DNA of 64,000 bases from NCBI GenBank assembly GCA_047972265.1, contig JBKEAM010000102.1:1-64000 (forward strand). The letters are read 5' to 3'. Position numbers and translations under genes: made by a program. This document shows, in pieces, positions 24,557-33,885 of this stretch. The notes beneath the pieces were generated by a model, which worked only from the letters and a program-made list of their open reading frames with translations, ran no database searches and was not told where the DNA came from. Every line of letters starts with the position of its first letter. Within the stretch, counting starts at the first letter, position 1. The DNA comes from JAAYCI01 sp047972265. Lineage in GTDB: Bacteria > Bacillota > Clostridia > Oscillospirales > Ruminococcaceae.

Positions 24557-25656
24557 TTTCCGTCCTCCTTGGCTTTGGTTAAGGCATAGAGGATGATGCC
24601 GTTGGAAATAATAATGCGGAATATTTCCGACAGGTTGCTTTCTGGCAGGATGTTATTTGCAACCGGTAAAGCAACTGCCAATATCCCCTGAAAAAGAAAG
24701 GTACCCAAAAGCACGTTCCATATGCGGGCACGCCCTACGGAGGCCCCGCCAATTAAAACGGCCGCCACACAGGCAAAACCCATCATTAGTGGGGCGTTGT
24801 ATAGTTGTACAAACCCATAACTTTGGGCATAGGCAACAATGCCAATGCCGCCAAGTGCGGTAGAAACCGAGGTGCCCAAAATGCGCATTTTGTTTACGTT
24901 AATGCCTGATGCCTTGGCAAAAACTGGGTTTGCGCCCGCGGCTGCCATTGCAATACCGGTGCGGCTTTTAGAAAAAAGCCATACAAAAACGCAAGCTAGC
25001 ACAAACACAATAATAAGCCCGGTGGGAATATAAATGTTTTTAAGCGAGGGGGAGATAAAACCAAGGTCAAAACCCCACAAATTGTTAAAAACTTCCGCAA
25101 AATCATCGGCAAGGTTAATGGTGTTGCGCAGGCCCTCGCCGGCCAGCGGCCATATAGAGGTAGGGCTTTTAAAGGGTAGCAGCAGCCAAACAATGTTCAT
25201 AAGGGCTACTACTGAAAACCCCACATAGGTAGATATGGTCATTTCGCTGCCCTTAACGCGATTTAGCAGCATGCCGTACAAAACACCAAATACGCTAGAA
25301 AATAAAACCGCTAGCAACAGGGCCACGGCCACACCAACAAGGCCAAACAATGTTTTATTGTGGGCAAAGGCGTTGTAAAAACCCATGTATCGCAGTTCTA
25401 TAGAGATAAGACATCCCAAAAGCCCGCCCGAAATACCAAGAGAAACACCAAAGTTGGGCCCTATGCCGCTTTGTATGCTGGGTACCATGGCAAGTACCAA
25501 AATGCCGTACATTGCCCAGCGGCGTATTACGTCGCTTATCAGGCTTTGCAGGTCCATTTTGTAAAAACCGGAGACAATAATTAACAAAATAAAAAATGTT
25601 AATATAATAATGCGGGGCAGCCCAAACGTTTTTATGCCCTTTTTTATCACACTCAT
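24553..25656 (-). CDS. Sugar/nucleoside-type ABC transporter, permease 1
   Basis: A 367-residue membrane protein of the same permease family as its downstream neighbour. Characteristic segments are FAKASGINVNKMRILGTSVSTALGGIGIVAYAQ and GFACVAAVLIGGASVGRARIWNVLLG near the C-terminus. It overlaps both the ATPase gene and the second permease gene by four bases, so the three proteins are translationally coupled and probably form a heterodimeric channel with the ATPase. Confidence 0.87.
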   Translation of the reverse strand: MSVIKKGIKTFGLPRIIILTFFILLIIVSGFYKMDLQSLISDVIRRWAMYGILVLAMVPSIQSGIGPNFGVSLGISGGLLGCLISIELRYMGFYNAFAHNKTLFGLVGVAVALLLAVLFSSVFGVLYGMLLNRVKGSEMTISTYVGFSVVALMNIVWLLLPFKSPTSIWPLAGEGLRNTINLADDFAEVFNNLWGFDLGFISPSLKNIYIPTGLIIVFVLACVFVWLFSKSRTGIAMAAAGANPVFAKASGINVNKMRILGTSVSTALGGIGIVAYAQSYGFVQLYNAPLMMGFACVAAVLIGGASVGRARIWNVLLGTFLFQGILAVALPVANNILPESNLSEIFRIIISNGIILYALTKAKEDGK

Positions 25657-27257
25657 TGCTGCACCTCCTTGGGTAAGGCAGATGCCATGGCAAGACCAAA
25701 CTCGGCATCAGAGTTGTTGGGAGATAGTATGCCTGCCAGCCGGCCGCCCGATACAATGGCAATGCGGTCGCAAATAGAGCGCAGCTCAATCAGCTCGCTG
25801 GATACCATAATAATGGTTACATGCTTTTCGGCACGCAGCTTAACCAAATGTTCCATTATTAATTTTTTGGCGCCAATGTCAATGCCGCGGGTAGGCTCCG
25901 AAACAATTAAAACCCTGGGCGAAAGGGTAAGTGCAGAAGCCAAACATACCTTTTGCTGGTTGCCGCCCGAAAGACGCCCGGCCTTTTGGGAGGGGCCGGT
26001 GCAGCGTATATCCAATAATTCAATCATCTCTTTTGCATGCTGACGCACTTTTTTTTGGTTGATCAGGCGTGCAATGCCCAAGTTGATAAGGTATTCTTTT
26101 TTTACGGCCATAGCCCTAAATACAATGTTTTCTTCAATCGATTCTTCCAACAGCAGCCCAACACCGCGCCGGTCTTCGGATACAAAGGCAACTTCTTTTT
26201 CCAGTGCGTCACCCAGCCTGCTTAGGTTAAGCGGCTGTCCAAAAATCTTTACTTCGCCGGTGGTGGGGTACAGGCCCATAATACCGTTGGGTATGCCCAC
26301 CTTGCCCTGCCCGGCAAGGCCGCCAATGCCAAAAATTTCGCCCTCGTGTATATCAAGGTCTATCCCGTGTACCATTTCGCCTGTCATAAACACCTGCAAA
26401 TTGCGTACCTGTACAGCAATGGGGGCGTTTTCTAAGTTTTCGGGTTTTTGGTTATTGTCTATCAGTTTGTCTATTTTGCGTCCAACCATAAGCTGGGCAA
26501 TTTCTATAGCGCTTGTATTGGCAATATCTTTCGCAACCACCACTTCACCGTCGCGCAAAATAGTCATTCTGTCGGCGGCCTGTAGTACCTCGTCCAACCG
26601 GTGGGTGATAAAGATAATGGCAATACCCTTGGCAGCAATAGAGCGCATAACGTCCAGCAATCGGCCCGCCTCAGATTCTGTTAAAACAGCGGTAGGCTCG
26701 TCAAAAACAAGCAGTTTTACATTTGTTTTATCAATCTCGCGGGCAATTTCTACAAACTGCATATACCCTACCGGCAGGCCGGCAACATAATCATCGGCAT
26801 CAATGTCCTTTTCCATACCAATCGATTTAAGGGCAACCTGGGTATCGGCTACCATTTGTTTCATATCCAGTTTTTCAAGGCTTTTGCCAAAAATATAGCT
26901 GGGCAGTGTTGGGGCAGATACCTCGCGGCCAATTTTAATGTTTTCGGCCACGGTAAAACCAGGTATCAGCATAAACTCTTGGTGCACCATGCCTATTCCG
27001 GCATCCATGGCAGCATGGGGAGAAGCAAACTGAACTTCTTTTCCTTCCAGCTTTACCTTGCCCGCAAAGCCGCCGGTGCTGTGTATTACTTCCATGCCAA
27101 ATAAAATGTTCATCAGGGTGCTTTTTCCGGCACCGTTCTCTCCCATTAGGGCATGTATTTCTCCAGGTTTTATGGCAATAGATACATCGTTTAGTACCGG
27201 GTTGCCGTCGTAATTTTTAGAAATGTGCTCCATTTCCAAAACGTAATTCAATTCCAA
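25653..27257 (-). CDS. Sugar/nucleoside-type ABC transporter, double ATP-binding protein
   Basis: A 534-residue ATPase with two nucleotide-binding domains, as in RbsA/MglA and the nucleoside-type COG3845 proteins. Domain one has Walker A GENGAGKSTLMNILFG, VARE... and Walker B LLVFDEPTAVLTESE; domain two has LSGGNQQKVCLASALTLSPRVLIVSEPTRGIDIGAKK, while its Walker A region (GGLAGQGKVG) is degenerate, as is usual. The likely start is TTG 27257 with GGGGG nine bases upstream; a TTG two codons later or an ATG at 27233 are alternatives. It is 122 bases downstream of the lipoprotein gene, with a hairpin between. Confidence 0.88.
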   Translation of the reverse strand: MELNYVLEMEHISKNYDGNPVLNDVSIAIKPGEIHALMGENGAGKSTLMNILFGMEVIHSTGGFAGKVKLEGKEVQFASPHAAMDAGIGMVHQEFMLIPGFTVAENIKIGREVSAPTLPSYIFGKSLEKLDMKQMVADTQVALKSIGMEKDIDADDYVAGLPVGYMQFVEIAREIDKTNVKLLVFDEPTAVLTESEAGRLLDVMRSIAAKGIAIIFITHRLDEVLQAADRMTILRDGEVVVAKDIANTSAIEIAQLMVGRKIDKLIDNNQKPENLENAPIAVQVRNLQVFMTGEMVHGIDLDIHEGEIFGIGGLAGQGKVGIPNGIMGLYPTTGEVKIFGQPLNLSRLGDALEKEVAFVSEDRRGVGLLLEESIEENIVFRAMAVKKEYLINLGIARLINQKKVRQHAKEMIELLDIRCTGPSQKAGRLSGGNQQKVCLASALTLSPRVLIVSEPTRGIDIGAKKLIMEHLVKLRAEKHVTIIMVSSELIELRSICDRIAIVSGGRLAGILSPNNSDAEFGLAMASALPKEVQQ

Positions 27258-27323
27258 AATGTAAGGCCCCCTATTTTAATGGCAGTAAATACCATGTAAC
27301 CATTTGTGGTCTACATCAAAGTA

Positions 27324-27362
27324 AGCCGCCGGGATACATCTAAAGCCCGGCGGCTGTTTTTT
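27324..27362. terminator. Hairpin between DUF3798 lipoprotein gene and its ATPase gene
   Basis: AGCCGCCGGG pairs with CCCGGCGGCT around a 12-base loop. The six-T run lies on the plus-strand side; in the direction of the operon (minus) no U-tract follows. It is therefore more likely a 3'-end stabiliser or partial terminator that lets the binding protein be made in excess over the membrane parts. Confidence 0.5.
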
Positions 27363-27379
27363 ATACTGTTGTTGTACGC

Positions 27380-28561
27380 TTAAAAATCATAGAAAGAGCA
27401 AAGAATCATATAGTAATTGTCAATGGTGCCATCGGCATCTTCAAAGTTAGATACATTTGCCTCTGCCTCGTACTCGTTGGACGCAACATCTTCTACACTG
27501 GCTCTTATAGCGGTATCATCAAAAGCACCGTCTGTTTTGCCCTCGCAGAACTGAATGGCGTATTCAACACCGGCTTCAATCATCAACATATTTACAGGCA
27601 AAGCCCAGGTAGACATACGTCCGGTATTGTCGCCTTCGGCAACCTTTGTGGTAATTTGGTCCAGCATATACTGTACATCGCCTTCGTGGCCTGCTACATC
27701 AATGTTTAAAGCAGCGGGATAGCCGTGGTAAGGCGAGGGGCAGCACTGCTGCGGGAAGATAGCGCTCTGCTCTAATACTGAGCGGATAAGGGGCTCCATC
27801 ATGGCACAGTTGGTAGAGAAGAAAGCGGTGTCTTTGCCGTATTTTTCAATTTGGCGCGGCACATCTTCCAGTATAAACTGCTGTGCGCCCGAAACGCCGG
27901 CATCTCCGGTGGGGTCGGGTGCGGTAACATCTACAAACTCAATGCCCAGCTCGGCACAGGCTTCTTTCATCAGCTTGTGGCGTGCGGCAATGGTCTCATA
28001 GCCAAGGTGACGGGGGAAAGAGTAATGAATAAAGGTTTTGGCGCCCTGTGCAGCAGCCTGTGCGGGTACCGCGGTACCCATGCCAATTTCGTCTACCAGC
28101 AAAACAATGTCTGCGGCAGCGGCAATTTCGCGGGGGGATTCGGCGGCAACGCCTGCAATAAACAACATTTCGGGACGTGTTTCGCGTACTTTTTCAATGG
28201 CGGCAATTGCGCCGGGAACAGCCTGTACAAATACAATGGCTTTTACGGCAGGGTCGCTGGCCAGGGCCTGCACCTGGGCAATTACGGTTTCGGTCTCGGT
28301 AGAAAAGTTATCGGGATAGGTAGCAGTAACAATTCTGTCTCCGTATTTTTTTACCATGTTTTGTGCTGCCTGAAATTCTTCCTCGCCTTGAGAAACGGTG
28401 CCGGTAATAATGCCAATTTTATAATCGGCTTGTGCGGCAGGGGTAGAAGAATCCCCGGAAGAGGGGGCGGTGCTGGACGGTGCTGGGGTAGCGCCACGGC
28501 CGCAGGCTACAAGGCCCAACAGCATGACAGCTGCGAACAGTAATGCCAGAACTTTTTTCAT
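27380..28561 (-). CDS. DUF3798-family substrate-binding lipoprotein
   Basis: A 393-residue secreted lipoprotein. The signal peptide MKKVLALLFAAVMLLGLVACGRG ends in a lipobox (LVAC), and a Ser/Thr/Pro linker follows. The body, starting ADYKIGIITGTVSQGEEEFQAAQNMVKKYGDRI, has the look of a type I periplasmic-binding fold and matches my recollection of the DUF3798 family. It heads the operon encoding a double ATPase and two permeases, so it is almost surely the solute receptor. The ligand is unknown; the divergent xylose/arabinose genes give only a weak hint of a carbohydrate. SD GGAGGAGC precedes the ATG. Confidence 0.78.
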   Translation of the reverse strand: MKKVLALLFAAVMLLGLVACGRGATPAPSSTAPSSGDSSTPAAQADYKIGIITGTVSQGEEEFQAAQNMVKKYGDRIVTATYPDNFSTETETVIAQVQALASDPAVKAIVFVQAVPGAIAAIEKVRETRPEMLFIAGVAAESPREIAAAADIVLLVDEIGMGTAVPAQAAAQGAKTFIHYSFPRHLGYETIAARHKLMKEACAELGIEFVDVTAPDPTGDAGVSGAQQFILEDVPRQIEKYGKDTAFFSTNCAMMEPLIRSVLEQSAIFPQQCCPSPYHGYPAALNIDVAGHEGDVQYMLDQITTKVAEGDNTGRMSTWALPVNMLMIEAGVEYAIQFCEGKTDGAFDDTAIRASVEDVASNEYEAEANVSNFEDADGTIDNYYMILCSFYDF

Positions 28562-29200
28562 CGTGCTCCTCCTTCAAATGTGTATGGTGCATAAACAATA
28601 AAAAGCTTCTATGTCTATGCTGGAGTGTCCGCAGTTATAGAACATAAAAGTTTTTTGGATTATACCATGCAGCTATTTTGATGCAATAATCAGGCATTTA
28701 AGCCAATGGATATGGGGCTAAAATGTGTTTGAGAGCAGAACAAAATAATAATAAAAAGTGTTCTCATATTAAGGACAGTTTCAAGCAAAACTACATACGT
28801 TAGCACATTGCTATTTTTGCATTCATTAATTTAAAAGATTTATGTTTGTGCATGTTGCATAATTTTTGACAAATAATTTTGTATGCAAAAATTTCTTGTA
28901 TTGAGGGGGGAAAAGGTCTTGAGCATTGATTTGCAGGCAAGGATATGATATGTTTAATACTAGATAAAACTATTATTATTTTAAAGATTATTTTGGTCAA
29001 AATGTATGTGGCCTTTTTTTATAGCAATTTTCCTTTAACGTTAATGTAAAATGATATTTGTTTTTCAAGCGGGGTAAATTAAGCAAAAAAAGAGGCATGT
29101 GCGGCAGATGTGTATTTTATAATTTTGCTGGTAAAAATGCAGGCCTTTGGGTGCCAATGGCCTGCAATACAATAATTTTTATGCAGAGAGGAAGGTTTTT
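28562..29200. other. AT-rich divergent control region between DUF3798 transporter and xylA
   Basis: About 640 bases with no credible gene. On the minus strand TATAAT (28659-28664) with TTGCAT (28681-28686) at 16 bases is the probable promoter of the DUF3798 operon. On the plus side the palindrome TTAACGTTAA (29035-29044) lies 156 bases before xylA, with TAAAAT at 29047-29052 as a possible -10. The stretch 28700-29000 is AT-rich and I see nothing definite in it. Confidence 0.6.
29035..29044. promoter_or_regulatory. LacI-type operator upstream of xylA
   Basis: Perfect palindrome TTAACGTTAA, identical in core to the sites before mglB and the FGGY kinase gene and one base from that before galM. 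A possible -10 (TAAAAT) follows it. Such short palindromes with a central CG are typical of LacI-family operators. Confidence 0.65.
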
Positions 29201-30517
29201 ATGAGCGAGATATTCAGTGGTATTCCCCAAATACGGTATGAGGGTCCTAAAAGCAAAAACCCCCTGTCTTTTAAGTACTATGATGCAGAAAAAACAGTAG
29301 CGGGTAAACCCATGAAAGAGCATCTGCCTTTTGCAATGGCATGGTGGCATACCCTGTGCGCTGCCGGAGCCGATATGTTTGGCGTTGGCACAGCCGATAA
29401 GTCTTTTGGCGCGCCGGTGGGCACCATGCAACACGCCAAGGCCAAGGTGGACGCTGGCTTTGAATTTATGAATAAACTGGGGCTGGAATATTTTTGTTTC
29501 CACGATGCAGACCTTATCCCAGAGGCAGATACCATTGCCGAAACCAACCGCAGGCTGGACGAAATATCGGATTATATTTTAGAAAAAATGAAAACCAACG
29601 GCAAAAAATTGCTGTGGGGCACCGCCAATATGTTCTCTAACCCACGCTATATGAACGGTGCCGGCAGCTCTAACAGTGCCGATGTATATTGCTTTGCCGC
29701 AGCACAAATTAAAAAAGCACTGGATATTACGGTAAAGCTGGGCGGCACCGGCTATGTATTTTGGGGCGGACGCGAGGGTTACGAAACCCTTTTAAATACC
29801 GATATGAAGTTTGAGCAAGAAAACATTGCTCGCCTAATGAAAATGGCGGTAGAATACGGGCGCTCGATAGGGTACACAGGCACCTTTTACATAGAGCCAA
29901 AACCAAAGGAGCCAATGAAGCACCAGTACGATTTTGACGCCGCTACTGCCATTGGCTTTTTGCGCGCACATGGGCTGGATAAAGACTTTAAACTAAACAT
30001 AGAAGCCAACCACGCCACACTGGCAGGGCATAGCTTCCAGCACGATTTACGCACCAGTGCAATCAATGGCATGCTTGGCAGCATTGATGCAAACCAAGGC
30101 GATTTGCTGCTTGGATGGGACACCGATGAATTTCCCTTTGATGTATACGAATCTACCCTGTGTATGTACGAGGTGCTAAAAGCAGGCGGCCTTACCGGCG
30201 GCATCAACTTTGACGCCAAAAACCGCCGCCCCAGCAATACATACGAAGATATGTTTATGGCCTTTATTTTAGGGATGGATACCTTTGCGCTTGGGCTACT
30301 TAAAGCGGCCGAACTAATAGAAGACGGCCGTTTGGATGGCTTTGTAAAAGAGCGTTATGCAAGTTACAATGCTGGCATTGGTGCCAAAATTGTAGCGGGA
30401 GAAACCACACTGGCAGAGCTTGCAGCCAAAGCCGAAGAGATGGGCGCACCGGCAATGCCTGGCTCGGGACGGCAAGAGTATCTTGAAAGTGTTTTAAACA
30501 GCATTTTGTTTGGATAG
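29201..30517 (+). CDS. xylA: Xylose isomerase
   Basis: A 438-residue cytoplasmic enzyme converting D-xylose to D-xylulose, normal length for group II xylose isomerases. Signatures include EHLPFAMAWWHTLCAAGADMFG, the catalytic His and Asp in YFCFHDADLIPE, GTGYVFWGGREGYE, the metal-binding YIEPKPKEPMKHQYD and IEANHATLAGHSF, and SIDANQGDLLLGWDTDEF. ATG 29201 is the start: AGAGAGGAAGG is close upstream and MSEIFSGIPQIRYEG fits the family, whereas an upstream TTG does not. It heads xylA-xylB-araA, preceded by a TTAACGTTAA operator. Confidence 0.97.
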   Translation: MSEIFSGIPQIRYEGPKSKNPLSFKYYDAEKTVAGKPMKEHLPFAMAWWHTLCAAGADMFGVGTADKSFGAPVGTMQHAKAKVDAGFEFMNKLGLEYFCFHDADLIPEADTIAETNRRLDEISDYILEKMKTNGKKLLWGTANMFSNPRYMNGAGSSNSADVYCFAAAQIKKALDITVKLGGTGYVFWGGREGYETLLNTDMKFEQENIARLMKMAVEYGRSIGYTGTFYIEPKPKEPMKHQYDFDAATAIGFLRAHGLDKDFKLNIEANHATLAGHSFQHDLRTSAINGMLGSIDANQGDLLLGWDTDEFPFDVYESTLCMYEVLKAGGLTGGINFDAKNRRPSNTYEDMFMAFILGMDTFALGLLKAAELIEDGRLDGFVKERYASYNAGIGAKIVAGETTLAELAAKAEEMGAPAMPGSGRQEYLESVLNSILFG

Positions 30518-30561
30518 TGTGGTAAAATTGAAATAAAAACCGCAAAACTAGGAGCATGAAA

Positions 30562-32088
30562 ATGAAAGCATTACTGGGAATTGATATTGGAACATCGGGC
30601 ACAAAAACAGTTTTGTTTGACCAAGCTGGTACGGCGCTTGCCTCTAAAACCATAGAATATCCTATGGCGCAGCCGCAAAACGGCTGGGCAGAGCAAGACC
30701 CAGCCGATTGGTGGAACGCCACAGCGGGCGGCATACAGGCTGTGCTGCAAAAAAGCGGGGTGCCCGCTGCGGATGTTGCAGGCATAGGCCTTTCGGGCCA
30801 AATGCATGGCCTAGTAATGCTGGATAAAGACGGCAAGGTGCTGCGTCCCTCCATTATTTGGTGTGACCAGCGCACCGCCAAAGAATGCGACCAAATGAAC
30901 AGTGTAATTGGCAAAGAGCAAATTATTGCCATTACCGCAAACCCTGCCATGACAGGTTTTACTGCGGCAAAAATATTGTGGGTGCAAAACAACGAGCCGG
31001 AGATTTACGCAAAATGCGCCCACATTTTGCTGCCCAAAGACTATATCCGTTATATGCTTACCGGTGAGTACGCCACCGAGGTATCGGATGCTTCGGGCAT
31101 GCAGCTAATGGATGTATCCGCCCGTACATGGTCTGATGTGATTTTGCAAAAATTAAACATTGATAAAGCCCTGCTTGGCAAAATGTACGAGTCTCCCGAC
31201 GTTACGGGTACCGTGCATAGCAAAGCGGCAGAACAAACAGGCCTTGTTACGGGTATACCGGTGGTGGGCGGCGCGGGTGATAACCCGGCAGCGGCCGTGG
31301 GTACCGGGGTTGTGCGCGAGGGCACCGCCTTTACCACCATAGGGTCTTCGGCGGTGGTGTACGCGGTAAGCAATAAGCCCCGTATCGATATGTCTGGCCG
31401 TATACACAGCCTGTGTGCCAGCGTGCCGGGTAAGTGGACTGCAATGAGCTGCACACAGGGCGCGGGATTATCTTTAAAATGGCTGCGCGATACCTGCTGC
31501 ATCCCTGAAATAGAAGAAGCCCAAAAACAGGGAACAGACCCTTATGTAATTATGGATAAACTGGCAGAGCAGGTACCCCCCGGGGCCGATAAGCTGCTGT
31601 TTTTGCCCTACTTAATGGGCGAGCGTTCTCCCCACCCAGACCCTGATTGCCGCGGCGTATTTTTTGGCCTTTCGGCAAGGCATACGCGCGCCAATATGAT
31701 CCGCTCTGTGATGGAGGGCGTTGCTTATTCTCAGCTAGAATGTGTAGAGGTTTTTAGAGAGATAGGTGTGCCTGTAGATGATATGACGGTATGCGGCGGC
31801 GGTGGGCGCAGCCCGCTGTGGCGGCAAATGCTGGCCGATTTGTACGGCTGCCCTGTAAGCACTTTGGCGGTGGATCAAGGTGGTGCTTTGGGAGCTGCTT
31901 TGCTGGCCGGTGTAGGCGCTGGTGTATATGCCAGTGTAGAGCAAGCCGCCGATGCGGTGGTGCGTAAAAACCAGCAAAAATGTATGCCAAATGCAAGTGC
32001 CAGCGCGCAGTATGGGCCGTATTTTAATTTGTACAAAAAACTGTACCTTACTTTAAAGGATGATTTTAAAACGCTTGCACAAATATAA
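30562..32088 (+). CDS. xylB: Xylulokinase
   Basis: A 508-residue FGGY-family kinase that phosphorylates D-xylulose to xylulose 5-phosphate for the pentose phosphate route. It begins MKALLGIDIGTSGTKTVLFDQAG with the phosphate-1 loop; IGLSGQMHGLVMLD, WCDQRTAKECDQ and GGAGDNPAAAVGTG with the catalytic Asp follow. ATG 30562 is preferred over an ATG six bases earlier because AGGAG lies seven bases before it. It is 44 bases downstream of xylA, so the two form one pathway and transcript. Confidence 0.95.
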   Translation: MKALLGIDIGTSGTKTVLFDQAGTALASKTIEYPMAQPQNGWAEQDPADWWNATAGGIQAVLQKSGVPAADVAGIGLSGQMHGLVMLDKDGKVLRPSIIWCDQRTAKECDQMNSVIGKEQIIAITANPAMTGFTAAKILWVQNNEPEIYAKCAHILLPKDYIRYMLTGEYATEVSDASGMQLMDVSARTWSDVILQKLNIDKALLGKMYESPDVTGTVHSKAAEQTGLVTGIPVVGGAGDNPAAAVGTGVVREGTAFTTIGSSAVVYAVSNKPRIDMSGRIHSLCASVPGKWTAMSCTQGAGLSLKWLRDTCCIPEIEEAQKQGTDPYVIMDKLAEQVPPGADKLLFLPYLMGERSPHPDPDCRGVFFGLSARHTRANMIRSVMEGVAYSQLECVEVFREIGVPVDDMTVCGGGGRSPLWRQMLADLYGCPVSTLAVDQGGALGAALLAGVGAGVYASVEQAADAVVRKNQQKCMPNASASAQYGPYFNLYKKLYLTLKDDFKTLAQI

Positions 32089-32168
32089 TGCCGGGCTTAT
32101 AAAACAAACGTAATGGCATAAGCCAAAAGGGTAGCAATGCGGGCAAGTATTTAACAGAGGTGAACAAA

Positions 32169-33653
32169 ATGAAAGATATTAAAACATACGAGTTTTGGTT
32201 TGTTACAGGCTCTCAGTTTTTATATGGGCCAGAAACATTGGCGCAGGTGGCAGAGGATAGCTTGGCCATTGTAAAGGGCTTAAACCAAAGCGGCCACTTG
32301 CCCTGCACCGTTGTGTATAAAGACATTATGAAAACCAGCGATGAAATTGTAGATGTTGTAAAAGCGGCAAACTACGATGATAATTGCGCCGGTATTATTA
32401 CCTTTATGCATACCTTTAGCCCCAGTAAAATGTGGATAAACGGCCTTAACCTGCTGCAAAAACCCTACCTGCATTTTCATACCCAGTTTAACCGTGCCAT
32501 CCCCAACGAAGAAATTGACATGGACTATATGAACCTGCACCAAAGTGCCCACGGAGACCGTGAGCACGGCTTTATTGGCGCACGTATGCGCCTGCCCCGC
32601 AAAGTGGTGGTAGGGTATTGGCAAGATGCCGATGTACAGCAAAAAATAGCAAGTTGGATGCGTGCCGCTGTTGGTGTAAGCGTAAGCAAAAACTTAAAAT
32701 TAATGCGATTTGGCGATAATATGCGCAATGTTGCCGTTACCGAAGGCGATAAGGTTGAAGTACAGATAAAGCTGGGCTGGCAGGTAAATACCTGGCCGGT
32801 GGGGCAGCTTGTAGAAACAATGCAGGCTGTTACAGAGGCCGATATTGATGCTTTGATGGATGAGTATAAGCAAAAGTACGACATTGCCACCGATGATATC
32901 GAAAGCATTCGTTATCAGGCACGTGCCGAGCTGGGTATGAAACGTATGCTGCAAGCCGAGGGCTGCGGTGCTTTTTCAAACACGTTTGAAGACCTGTATG
33001 GCATGAAGCAATTGCCCGGCCTTGCTACCCAGCGCCTTATGCAGCAGGGGTATGGGTATGGCGGCGAGGGAGACTGGAAAGTAGCTGCCATGACGCATAT
33101 TTTAAAGGCAATGAGCCAGGGGCAAACCGGCGGCACCTGCTTTATGGAAGATTATACCTACGACCTTACCAAGGGCAAAGAGCGCAGCCTTGGGGCGCAT
33201 ATGCTAGAAATTTGCCCAAGCATTGCCGCCCATAAACCCCGTATAGAGGTACACCCGCTGGGCATAGGCAACAGAGAAAACCCAGCCCGCTTGGTGTTTG
33301 AGGGGCATCCCGGCAGCGCTATTGTAGTAAGCCTTGTGGATATGGGCGGCCGCCTGCGGCTGATTGTGCAGGATATTGAATGCGAAAAATCGAAGTACAG
33401 CATGCCAAACCTGCCTGTTGCACGGGTAATGTGGCGCCCAGAGCCAGACCTACGCACCGGGGCCGAATGCTGGATTTTGGCGGGCGGTGCACACCATACG
33501 GTATTAAGTTATGATGTTACCGCAGACCAAATGCGCGATTGGGCGCGGATGATGGAAATAGAATTTGTGCATATCAATAAAGATACAGACCCTGTGCGCT
33601 TTGAGCAGGATTTGATGCTGAGCGATCTGGTTTGGAAAGCAAAAGAAAAATAA
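32169..33653 (+). CDS. araA: L-arabinose isomerase
   Basis: A 494-residue isomerase converting L-arabinose to L-ribulose, full family length. Recognisable segments are YEFWFVTGSQFLYGPETL at the N-terminus, GIITFMHTFSPSKMWINGL, LHFHTQFNRAIPN, and near the end LGIGNRENPARLVFEG and ILAGGAHHTVLSY. ATG 32169 follows AGAGGTG by six bases; a GTG nine bases earlier is less well placed. It is 80 bases downstream of xylB. No ribulokinase (araB) or ribulose-5-phosphate epimerase (araD) lies in the window, so L-ribulose must be handled by genes elsewhere or by one of the FGGY kinases here. Confidence 0.97.
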   Translation: MKDIKTYEFWFVTGSQFLYGPETLAQVAEDSLAIVKGLNQSGHLPCTVVYKDIMKTSDEIVDVVKAANYDDNCAGIITFMHTFSPSKMWINGLNLLQKPYLHFHTQFNRAIPNEEIDMDYMNLHQSAHGDREHGFIGARMRLPRKVVVGYWQDADVQQKIASWMRAAVGVSVSKNLKLMRFGDNMRNVAVTEGDKVEVQIKLGWQVNTWPVGQLVETMQAVTEADIDALMDEYKQKYDIATDDIESIRYQARAELGMKRMLQAEGCGAFSNTFEDLYGMKQLPGLATQRLMQQGYGYGGEGDWKVAAMTHILKAMSQGQTGGTCFMEDYTYDLTKGKERSLGAHMLEICPSIAAHKPRIEVHPLGIGNRENPARLVFEGHPGSAIVVSLVDMGGRLRLIVQDIECEKSKYSMPNLPVARVMWRPEPDLRTGAECWILAGGAHHTVLSYDVTADQMRDWARMMEIEFVHINKDTDPVRFEQDLMLSDLVWKAKEK

Positions 33654-33655
33654 GC

Positions 33656-33685
33656 AAAAAGGCCTGTATTTTACAGGCCTTTTTT
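33656..33685 (+). terminator. Terminator of xylA-xylB-araA
   Basis: GGCCTGTA pairs with TACAGGCC around a three-base loop, framed by five A and six T, two bases after the araA stop codon. A textbook intrinsic terminator. Confidence 0.93.
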
Positions 33686-33781
33686 AGGCTAAAAATATCT
33701 TTTGTTTGTTTTACGCATGCATTGCGGTATAGCAAAAAATAAAGCGCTCTAAATACAAGCGCAAACACTGTTTAATAAAAC

Positions 33782-33823
33782 AAAAGCCGCGTACACCTTA
33801 TAAGGGTGTACGCGGCTTTTTAC
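33782..33823. terminator. Bidirectional terminator between araA and LacI regulator
   Basis: AAAAGCCGCGTACACC pairs with GGTGTACGCGGCTTTT across a short AT loop. It sits between convergent units and most likely ends the minus-strand LacI transcript as well as read-through from araA. Confidence 0.85.
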
Positions 33824-33885
33824 ATACTAAATAGCAATTGCCTAATAGGGATATAAATAGAAAATGGGCAATGTGTTATTTTTTG

